From assembly GCA_002633025.1 (NCBI GenBank), contig NMRB01001777.1, forward strand, positions 79,749 to 143,748: a DNA stretch of 64,000 nucleotides, written 5' to 3'. Every line of letters begins with the position of its first letter. Positions within the stretch are counted from its first letter, which is position 1. Shown piece after piece: positions 21,701 to 33,700 of this stretch. A program made the translations under genes and the position numbers. Below the pieces are notes generated by a model. The model was not told the DNA's origin, made no database searches, and saw only the letters and a program-made list of their open reading frames with translations. This stretch comes from Notospermus geniculatus (lineage: Eukaryota; Nemertea; Pilidiophora; Heteronemertea; Lineidae).

Positions 21701-24700
21701 GCATTAGCAATGAGGTAAAATGTGTAATGAGCAGGCAAAGTGAGCTGAATGTTCAGATTTTGTGAGCACCAAAACAAGAGTTGGTGAAATGGAGGCAGAT
21801 CTGGTTGAGATTGTGTTTTTTGGACAAAATGCGACCTTGTTAAGACCTTGCGAAGGCTGACGTTACTTGTTGCCATGATTTCTTTAGTTGTTTCTGTTGT
21901 GTACTTGTTGAGATGCTGCTATAGCTTGGCTGTGTGTGGACCGGGACCCAGTCAGTCGTATGCGGCGGCAATTGGAAAACGATTAGAATATGAATGATAT
22001 GGCGGATTCTGATAGTGAGGAAGAAACTTCAGGTACCCTGTTGTATTTGTACGCTTCCATCAGGGCTGAAGCCATAGCATTATTGGCCCTGGTTAGTACG
22101 GAAAAGAGGCCATCTCAAGCTACTCATGTTCCTCACTTGGATGGGGTCTTTTACTTGCCCTTGCAAAGGCACAACGTACAAGGCACCGTGGCTTTCTGTT
22201 CCATGCGACGGACGTGAAGAGTCATTGATGACATCCCATATATGGCCCAGGCTGGATTCGGACCCGGGACCTGCCGCTTGCCACTCGGCTATCAGGGCTC
22301 TGCCTGGTGCCCTGGTTCTCGGATCCACTGCTCTCTCCTGTGATTGGAGGAGCAAGTTTGGGTGGTGAGGAAAATGGCTTTGATTATTGCGACCTAATGC
22401 AACTCCACGTCTTTTGACGACAGTTGATTTGACCCCTGACCTTCAGCCTGTATATGTCTGCTATGCTGTGGCCTATTCAACTGCATCCTTGAACCTATCT
22501 TTACATAGTATTCATGTTTCAGTTAGATCTTATCATGCACTTGTATAGTTTCATTTTGATGTGATTTACTTTATATTTGAAGATGTTAGTTGTGGTTTTT
22601 CGGTGTGCGAACGAAATGGTGTGCCTGATTTTTGTCGTGAGATGAAATTTGCTGATGTCCTGTATTGAATATTCAAATTTAGTGGAAAACAACAAACGGC
22701 TACGTTTTAAAATGGCTGCCGGGCGGCCATCTTGGAAAATGGCTTTTGGCCCATATCTCATATTGGTCGTTATCTGAGAACATTGCCACCAGGCAAAAGA
22801 AGGGAGAGATCGTCGGACTCATGTCCAAGAAATCATGGTTTGATTTTCAGTTCAGGTACCATTTCACACTCTCAATAGACTCTATCACTCCAATAGAGCG
22901 CAACACCTGACGGGTAGCTAGCTAGGCCTTCAGCGTCATGACGTCTCGTGCCCCATTCTGAACGCCATGACGTCACTCGAAAAACCTCCACTTGTTTCAG
23001 CGATCATGACGTCGTCTCAAGTCAAGATGTCATGGAATGAGTACGGGACGTCGTGACGCTGTAGTTACCCGTCAGGTGCTGCGCTCTTTTGGAGTGAATC
23101 GTCTATTGGTGCGTTTTGGGTCGTGTCGGGTTTCTCAAAAAAATTTACACAATGAACCCACAACAATCACACTCAACACTCAAATATAAAGTAAACCACG
23201 CATATTATTTTATACACTTTTATTAATATTTCCATGCACTCATCCATTTTCTAGCTATCACACCGTTATTTTGCAGCAGAGAATCTTCATTTTCTTAATA
23301 CCACACGTCTTGTTTTTGCTACCATTTTTTCCATCTAGGATAAAAGTCTTCCTACTATACGAGAAAAGGGGGTATGCTATCGTGACTTGCTTCAATGCCT
23401 GCTGGTATTCTGTATGATATAATGATGTATGCTCTCTTCAAGGATGTGGCCTCGTTGGAGGGGCCGAGCAGGAAGTTCGGGCTTAGAAACAAACAAAAAC
23501 ACAATTTCTACAACATTTTGTGCCCTCAGTCGTGGCTTATTCCACTTTACCTAACACGGCCACTGAACACATTTTCAGAACCGCAGAACACATTTTCAGA
23601 ACCACAGAACACATTTTCAGAACACTTCCCACTTGAATGGCTTTTAGAATCGAACCAAACTGTGTTACTGCCAAGTTCACAGTTTTTTGTCACAAAACTA
23701 CACAAACTTGTTGACATGATGAAATGAGCTGCGAAAATTTTTGATAAGTGGGGACATGTTGGCTATGTGCCCCTCAGTACAAGTGTCCAAGCCTGCCAAT
23801 GGATATCTGAAAAGGGAGTTAAAATCTGGCCAGTCTGGACACGTGTGGTGAGGGGTGTATGAAATTCCGGTCGGATGTCGCTGAATGATCAACAAGGGCT
23901 GTCAGATTGCCTGTGCATTGATCTGCTACTGTTTACCTGTTACAAAGTACATTTCAGCTATTGAAATGTGCACGTTCACCAAGGCCGTTAACACTTCCTT
24001 CAAATGCGACATCCGACGGATTTTCCTAGACTGCCTCACATATGTGAGCCGCTCGGGCAAAACCAGACGCTTCTCGCTCTTACCTTGGCAGGTTGAGACC
24101 AAATGTTTGTCAGTTTCGTTACTGTCTGCCTGTTATGAAATCAGACAGAATCTATTTCTTCCATTCTCTCCTGGTGTCATCTTAGTTCATTGAGGCTCAA
24201 CCTCTGACCGACAAGCGTCTGGTTTTGCCAGAGCGGCTCACATATACATGAGAGTTGTGACAAATTTTCACCAGAGGCCTAACTCAAAACAACACACACA
24301 ACACAATGTCAAAACGTTGGTGACTTGCACACATTACAAATCAATGATCGTCAAATATCTTGAGGCGAATTTGTGTTTGTCACATGTTAGACTGAGATGT
24401 TTCGTGGTCAAGTATATGTCCTTGAAGGGATGCGCTAATACTGTGCATGCGCCAGTGCCGTGCCGTATTTTTAAGCTAGTGCCTTTTCAGTGCCGTTCAT
24501 TAATGTTTTACCAGTATGTCGATGTATAACTCTACTGTGAATGTTCCTGGGAATTTGTCGTAGTGGTCATGTCATGGATTGAGGTGATGGGTCAGAGTGG
24601 GGCAGTGATGCCTTTCACTGCTGATGTCATGGGTTCAATTCCCTTTCCAGTATTAAATGAACAAAATATGAAGGCTTAGGTCCATTTCCAATGAATCCAC

Positions 24701-27700
24701 AAAGGGTCTTGTTTGTTGCACAAAGCCAGTGTTCTCCCCCACGCCAGTTAAAAAAGGGTGGCCCACCCCTCTTAAAAATACCCGCGGTAAAATCCACCCC
24801 TCTTAAAAAATTCGCCCACCCTTCTTAAAGCTCAATTATGCATCTCAGATGCTCAGAAAACGCATCTCAGAGCACCTAAAATCCAAATTTCGCTGGGGGA
24901 GGGCCCCCAGACCCCGCCGCCCCTCATAGACCAAAACCCGTGGAGAACACTGAAAGCAGTAGATTCTTGGTGAAGTTCGGTGACTTTGGTGGTGAAGTGT
25001 TATCACCTATGAAGTAGTTGATAAGGTGGGGAGCTGTGGCATAGTGGTTTAGCGTCACGCCCACGACAAAGAGGTAACGGGTTCTATTCTTGGCAGAGTC
25101 GCCACTTTGTGCTCTGAAAGTAAAATAATCAAGTGTAGTACTGAATGACCTGTTCCTTTAGTTCCCCAGAAAATTTTCCAGAGGGACGCAGATAAGAATT
25201 GAAGTGCTTTGAGGCTGTATTACAGTCGAAGCGCTTAGCTCCATATTAGCTAGTTTTCATGTGTTCATTCTATAGCGTGTTGCAGGATTGCGTTTATGAT
25301 CCGTAGAGTAGCAGCAACTTTCATCTGTGCTTCTTCAACCATTGCTTTCCTTTAGGCATGCAAAACAGCAATGTCATTGGCTCAATGTTGGTTCCAAATT
25401 GTTGGGACAGAGACGCTCTAAAATTATTTGACAGGCGTAAAAGTACTTGCTGTTTGTTGTTATTGGAAGTAGGCCTAATCATGAACTGTCGTGGCCCATA
25501 CAAATGGTATCCCTGAGTTTGGCTGATCAGGGCCAAAATGTCCTTGTATTGTACTATTTGTGTTGCTCATGGTAATTTGCTGAATTGCTCGTGGTTTGTA
25601 ATAGTGTTGTACTGAATGCGGTGTGTGAAATATCGTTCTTAACTCGGCCTTGGCATTATACTAATATCTGTTGTAGCTTTGCCAAAAATATTGACATTGC
25701 TTTAATATTTGGTGACACTCCGTGGAAGTTTCCAGATGACGTGAAATATTGATTCCGAGTTTTACCCCCCCCCCCCCATTCACAGGACATTTAACATGGC
25801 TTTTCCAACTGTTCTCCCTTTCATAGCCAACCAGGAACTCTGTAGCTAACTACCCGATTAAATTTTGATGAGTCCCTTACCAAAATAACAGCAACCCCTG
25901 CAGTTTTCTGCTTGCATGCTCATAAATGTTTGAGATAGTTCGATTCACGATGTGAATACTGTGCAATTTTTCGACGGCAAATAAAATCCTTATTTGGATG
26001 GTGTGTTATATTTGTGTTCCAAACACTAACAATATTTCCACTCTGAAATTGATGTGTGCTTGCACTCTTGCAACAAAACAAACAAACATGATGTTGACTT
26101 TTATATGCTCTGACAACATCATTGTTCACATAGTTAAATATAACAGCAACCCAGGCTGTTTTAAAACTGTAAGTTTGCCATCACGGCAGACTAAAGGGTG
26201 TCCCCCAAAATTTTCGTTGCCATTTCCCTTAAGAGCCCACAAAGTTATGCCTGATGAGGACAATTTAACAAGTAATGTGTCCCCAGTTGGTAAATCTTGC
26301 CGTTGACACAGTGTGAGTGTCCTCAGTTTGTAAACCTTGCACTGATTGCAGTATACATGTATATCCCCAGTTGGTGATTCGTGCTCTGAACAAATTATGT
26401 GTCCCCAGTTGGTGAATCTTGCCCTGAACACATCGTGTGTCCCCAGTTTGTGAATCATGCCCTGAACACAGTGTGTCCCCAGTTGGTAAATCTTGCCTTT
26501 AACTCATATTGTGTGTCCCAGTTGGTAAATCTTGCACTGAACTGAGTGTCTGTCCCCATTCGGTAAATACTGTACTGATCACAGCAAGTGTGCCAATTAG
26601 TAAGTCTTACTGTGATCGCAGCATGTGTCTCAGTTGGTAAATTTTTCTGTGAACACCCCATGTGTCCCCAGTTGCTAAATTTTGGTATGAACACAGCATG
26701 TGTCCCCAGTTGGTAAATCTTGCTCTGAACACAGGTGTGTCCCTGGTTGGTAAACACTGAACACAGCATGTGTCCCCAGTTGTAAATCTTGCTCTGAACA
26801 CAGGTGTGTCCCCAGTTGGTAAACACTGAACACAGCGTGTGTCTCCAGTTGTAAATCTTGCTCTGAACACAGGTGTGTCCCCAGTTGCTAAACATTGAAC
26901 ACAGCATGTGTCCCCAGTTGTAAATCTTGCTCTGAACACAGGTGTGTCCCCGGTTGGTAAACGTTGAACACAGCATGTGTCCCCAGTTGATAAATCTTGC
27001 TCTGAACATGCATCTTCCATTCTACTCCATATTCTACTGACAGCATTTAGTATGGATGTCCTGTAGAACTGTCTTCGCACTTCGACTCTAGGTTTCATGA
27101 ATGACAATTGACGTGTGAGCTCATGTTTCTTCTGTCAAATAAAAATTGATTCATGCTTCTTGTGATGGTGCATGCAATTGATATTTGATGTTGATATTTA
27201 TGTCATGCCAATTAACATCCGTGGATTCTTGTACCAGCATCAAAGGGGAAAGATTAATTAATGATATTAATTCAAGACAAGTGCATGTAATATACAGTAG
27301 AACCTCACCTAACGGACACCTCAATACAGCGGACACCTCAAGATTATGGACAGATCTGTCCAGTCCCGAATTTTCCCAAGCCATTTTCAATATAAATTTA
27401 ACTCAATATTGCGGACACCTCACTATTCAGGACAACGGACAGTTGGTTTCTGGAAAATTGGGTACCATAACCTCACTATTACGGACAGCAGTTGAAAGTT
27501 TGAAGCCATTTTCAGAGTTTTCATTCACAAAGTGGTCAGTGGTAGGTGATTAAATGACCAAACATGGGGTGCTAATTACATGTGCATTGATTGTTTTTTA
27601 TGATCATACATGTACTAATCACTTTTAATTAACACCTGAACACACTGAATGACTGAATTCTTTGTTAGTTTGGTGGGACAACGGCTCTGTTTGGACTCTC

Positions 27701-30700
27701 TTGTCTCAGTCCGTTGTTCGTGATTCTGCATGGAAAACTAGGCCAATGCTGGGCAGTCAACTTTGAACTCTTTCTTTTCTAAATAAATGAGTGTATTAAT
27801 GAAAAAGTGCTTGTTGAAAAATGGCAAATGTGATGAAAACACAGCCCACTCTCCACTTAGTAATGCGTGGCTAACTGTGGTCTTAACAAGCTGCCTGATT
27901 CTTGTTTTCAAAGATTGTTCAAGATTGTGCTGTTGAAAATATTTGGGTGAATTGTAAATTGTTTTCTAATCAACAATTTACACATCAAATGAAATCATTC
28001 CTCCTGATTTGAGTTTACCCTTGCCCTCAAATACGGTAGAATGAGCCCTCAAGGGAATGAATACCATTGACGTACTACAGAGCCACCTGGTGTCCGTTAT
28101 TGATGGAGTTTCAATATTGCGGACACCTCACTATCACGGACAGCTGAGCTCAGTCCCAAGGGTGTCCGCAATAGCGAGGTTCTACTGTACACCAACGAAT
28201 ACCTGTTGGGTGGCGTTGAGTAAATGTATCATCCTGGGGGTGTGGTGATCGAAGTGAGATTTTCAGGGTCAACGCCCTAATATACCTAGATGGCCAGCAG
28301 TACTGCATGGGGCGTATGGTGCATCTTGGCTCATTTGGAGTTGACCCCACCCCCGTCTTGGAAGACCTGTGGATTACAAGATAGTCAGTGAAACAGCATT
28401 TTAAAATTCACCAACTTTATACCGGTACGTCCATTAGATTTGAGAACATCTTTGCATAATTGATGCAGTGTTTTTCACGTTCTCTCAATGCTCTGTTTAA
28501 CAGTAATGACTTTCATTGACTCCGATCTCAGATATCTCACTTTGTTTTTCAGGCCTATGAGGTGATTTTTTTATTGAAAGCATGTGATGTGCCACTTTTA
28601 AAGCTGGGCTTACACGCATCGCACATGTTTACATTTTGACTAAAATTTTGGAAAAACTTGCTAAATGTGTGCGCACGTTGGTTTATAACTCACACGATGT
28701 GCTGTGTGTACGCATATCCACAAGGTTGTGCCCAAAATATGCTGCATGTGCATAAAAGATTTTGCTGAATGTGCCCCAATGTATGAGTACCAAAAGATTA
28801 TACTACATGTAAGTCTGCATAATAAAATATGCCAATTAACTTGCAATACATTGTGTAAGTTATTGACAAAAATGTTGCCAAATGCTGTTGAATGTAAGTT
28901 TTGCAAGACATTTGGTGAAATATATACTGCATACTCTTAGCTAAGCAGAAGCACATCGCAATGACAGATTATTCCTTGCTGAATTTCGCTGCATGTGTTA
29001 AGCGGCCCATACACGATCAATATTATTGCACAATATGGGGCCCAAAATAGAGGCCCGGCATGTGCTTCTGGTATGACGGGTGGAAGAAAGATTGGCAATA
29101 ATATCGCCTATTTTGTTCCTCATATTGTGCAATAATATTGAACGTGTAAATGGGCAGCTTTAAGCGGCCCATACACGATCAATATTATTGCACAATATGG
29201 GGCCCAAAATAGGGGCTTGTGCTTCTGGTATGATGGGCAGAAGAAAGATTGGCAATAATATTGCCCATTTTGAGCCTCATATTGTGCAATAATATTGCAC
29301 GTGTATGGGCGGCTTTAGTTCAAAATAAATGTTGAAATATTAATTTTTCTTCTAATGCATGTTAATAACTGTGCAGAAAAACTTACGGAATATGATTTAC
29401 ACAGAAATAATTGTGGTATTTGATGAAAGATTGGAGGGAGAAGACTTAAGCCGGCCATACATGATCAATATTATTGCACAATATGGGGTCCAAAATTGGG
29501 GCATGTGCTTCTGAAATGATGCCATTGATGGGTAAAAGAAGGATTGGCAATAATACCGCCCATTTTGGTCCTCATATTGTGCAATAATATTGAACGTGTA
29601 TGGGCGGCTTTACTGTGTGCATGGGCGTGTGGCAAAATTCATGTTCTTGTGGCTATACGTGTGACAGGCGCAATAACTCAGTTGCACTGTACCGTTAATT
29701 GACCAAACTGCCCATGTTTCCGTGCCAATGAAAATGATTTTCGATTTCTCCATCTGGGTGGGATGCTAGTTACACCTGTAAAGTGCTCAAGCCAGGTTGT
29801 AAAACATGTTGTGGGTGCTAATACTGGGCAGAATTACGTCCACCTCACGCCAGGTATCATATCAGGTACATTTTGCATGGAGGCACTTCATGGGAAGTCT
29901 TATCTCCGAAGGGGTATTGATTCTAATACTACTGGCAGTGAAAGCTTTTTATCCAGATGGGTAAAAGCATTCCAGCATCAAGCAGCCGGCTCGTTTACAC
30001 CGGTTATCGTGGAATTGGCACATCCTGGTGTTTCCTACAGTTGACCGAGTTGATAATTTCTGATAAAAAATTATTGTTGTGAATAACTTTATAAAAAAAA
30101 TTATGAATAACTTAATCAGTTCTTGCATCAAAAGATTATGGTGAAACTAGTAACTATGCGCTTCAAGTCTACCAGGCTATGTTGATCAATTCTGCTCTTC
30201 AAGTCTATCAAGCTATGACGAACACAACTCTTTCAGTCTATCAAGCTATGATGAACCATGCTCTTTAAAGTCTATCATGCATCTTAAAGTCTATCAGGCT
30301 ATGATGAACCATGCTCTTTAAGTCTATCATGCATCTTAACGTCTATCAGGCTGTATGATGAATCCTGCTCTTTACTTTCAGTCTAAACTTTTAGGCTGTG
30401 ATGAATCTTGCTCCGTAGTTTCTGTCCAAATAGGCCATGAGGCTGCTCTTTAGTTTCGGTCTAACTATAAGGCTATGATGAACCTTGGTCTTTAGTTTCA
30501 GTCTAACTATAAGGCTATGATGAAGTCTGCATGCTCCTGAGTTTCAGTCTAACTATAAGGCTGTGATGAACCTTGCTCTTGAAGTCTATAGGGCTTTAAT
30601 GAACCCTGTTTATTTAGTTTATGTTTGGCTGTTAACCCTGCTCTTGAGTTTCGGTCTACCTAGGCTGCGATGAAATCTGTTCTTTAGTTTCAGTCTAACT

Positions 30701-33700
30701 ATAAAGCTATGATGCACCTTCTCATTTAGTTTATGTTAAACTATAAGGTTATACCTTTTGTTGCGGTCTAACTTATACGTTTGCTGAGGTCTAACCAAAG
30801 CTATGATGATGTCTTTTCTTGAAGTCTATTAGGCTCCCCATATTGCACTTGAAGTCTTACTCAGGAAAAGCTGGGGTAGCGAGCATAAAGGGGTCATAAC
30901 CCTACGTCAGGCCTAAGCCAGGCGTAGTGCTAGTCGTGGCCCTATACTCGACCAACACTACGCCTGGCTTAGGCCTGACGTAGGGTTACGACCCCTTTAT
31001 GCTCGCTACCCCTGGTGTCCAAGTTTCACAGACATTGATGACTTGCCAAAAAAGCACGAGGCACCCAGCAATTGCATGTCACGTATCGGTTGTATGTGTA
31101 GGCCTACATGTACATCTCAATAGTATCTTCATATTGACAAAAGAAAGTGTGACATTGCCTCGGCACACCCCGTATATAGGATTTACAATCAATGCAGTCA
31201 TGTGATGGACTAGAAATCATAATCGAGGCATTTACATATTAATCACCTTTCATTTGCATGTTTGTTAGTATAGAGAGCGTGCAGGTGACGTCATTGCGCC
31301 ATGTGATCAGTCTAATCCGCCATATTGGACGGCAGTTGACGTCATCGACTCACATGGTACACTTTGTCCTTGACGCAACAAGTGGAGTTTGTGTGACTTC
31401 AACCATGACGTGATCTACACATGGCGCACTTTGTCGTCGACGTCAGCATGATCAAAAGTGACGTCATAATGAGGCGGTGCATGCTCTCTATTGATTGCCA
31501 TTACATCATGTTGTCATCCACCTATCTAGTTGCTGTTTGATGTGCATGTCAGTGTCATACCCCCCCACCCCACCCACCACCCAACGTGGGACAGCATTTT
31601 CTGTCTTCAGGTTTCTTGCTTTGGAATTAGACTTCCTCATTCGTTCCTAAAGTTCGGGGAATGTGGCTAGAATTTCATGTATTAGAACTTTATTGTAGAC
31701 GTGACTGGCCTGAACTGGGAAGCGGTGTTAGTTGAATAAGCATTTGATTCCAGGTGTGATGATATTCCCGGTCACACAATACAATTAAAGGGGCACCGTA
31801 TTGCCACTTTTTGTCGAAAACCGGCGCCACAAGCGGTGATTGCATCATTCTCCAATACGTAGTTTGCCTTTTGCCCCAGTGTTGGAGAATTTATGTTTAC
31901 AATGCAATGCATACTTGATACCCTAGGAATGAGAATTACTGGTACTCTACATGGGACAAGGTTGATAAGCAGTAGTTTACCAACATTGTCAATAGAGGTC
32001 ACCCTTAATGCTGGTATGTTTAGCCCAGGATATGTGCCCCTTTAAGGCCATGTTGTGATCTGGCACTGAATCGCTCTGAGCTCGCTGCGTAGGGTTAAAA
32101 ACAGACACCAGATGGCTGGCGTTGATATTATTGATGCCTTCATGCCTCCTCGTGACAGTCTGTACTATTAAATGGTTCTCTGCTGCTCAAATAAACCACT
32201 CACCATAAAAACTTATGTTTTGTTATCAGAATGCACGTTCAAAAATTATAGTCATTGTGCACAACATTTCATGCATGTAGCTTTATAGTGCAAGTTGAAC
32301 CAGGTACCGATTGTTTTGAAATCTCAATGTGAATTTCAACTCCTGTATTTTCTTAAAATAACTTTACTCCATGAATCTGTGTGTTAGAACAGAAACGTTT
32401 AATACACGTACATGTAAGCCCCTGAAAAATCTAACAAAGGATATAAAGAGACGAAGGTAGATTTCAATTTGCTGTGCATATCAAATGCCCAATCCAGCTG
32501 TCCTGTTAACTCCCGTTAAAGGGACCCTACAGGCAGCCTCCGCTTGGCATTTTGATGTGCTCATTACACCGATCGGTTGGCATGAGAATCTAACTCTGAC
32601 ATGTATTGCAAGTAAAATACACTAAACATCAACATTTGAGCCCAGATCTGTAGGGTGTCATTTGCTGGCGCCACCTGTGATGAAGTGACCGCACTGATAT
32701 GAGCCAAATAACTTGCTGCCTATAGGGTTCCTTTAAGTCAGGTCAGGCAGTCGTAAACTTCACCCTTGCTCTGCACTTAAGTGTGAATAAATGCATAGCA
32801 ACCCACTTGGTCCGGCTGCAGCCATCTTTGCAAAAGGTCTTGTTGGCCAGCCCTAGGTAGTCCTTCGAAAACATCAAGCTTGAGTTTGTGAAATGCTGTC
32901 GGGAAGATATACTGCTTCAAAAGCTGATTTTTGCTCGAGACTTGAGTTTGTTTGTGATGATCCGTTGCTGTCGTTGCTTTATAAATCGCTAACTTTTTGT
33001 TCTTCTCTTCCTTCCTCTCTCCGTCGGTGAATTCCTCTCTTGTGCGTGAAGGATGCCAATACTATGGTAAAGTAATACTCGTGTGCATGATCCATGTGTA
33101 ATCCTGTTAGACATGAGAGAAATAGCAGTATTTAGGACAGGCCTTGCCCATTCTGAGCAGTTTCTCTGCATTGTGCGGCAATGTTTAAGCCTGGCATACA
33201 TCACACTTGTGACTGGATAGAACTTGTCGCCACTGAGCAACCTGGCAACTGGGAGGAACTAGCTGAAACTGGAGGTGACTGATCAGTCACCAGAAACGGT
33301 CGATGTACGCACCGTTGTGACTCACTGGAACTGAGAAATTGCCAGTTGTCGCGACTTGCAGTTGTTCAACTTTCTAGCGACTGGTTGTACCCAGTTTCGT
33401 TCAGTTGCGGCGATGTACGCGGGCTTGCGACAAATCAGTGCCAGTTTTGTGAACGAAATTGAGTCTCAACGCCCCGGATGCTACCTGAGTTGCTGCCAGT
33501 CACTGGGTCGATGCACGGGTCAGGACATGACGACTGACTGGATGGTCCTATCTTTTCCGAGTTGCTGAATTTGCACTGTGCGTGCAGCGCATACATTGAC
33601 AACGACTGATCAGATGTCACATTTGGTGTTGCGTCATTGCCCTGCATGGACTACCTATACCCCTTTGGACCTCACAGTACAAGTGTCCAAAAGTGGCAGG

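Noticed and set aside
26455-27107. Minus-strand frames of 166-184 codons with TNWGHTCVQSKIY repeats
   Set aside because: Entirely within the 69-base minisatellite.
28557-28566. Nine-base micro-exon GCCTATGAG after tttttcag
   Set aside because: It keeps phase but the NDRG alignment needs no residues there and the donor gtgatt is weak.
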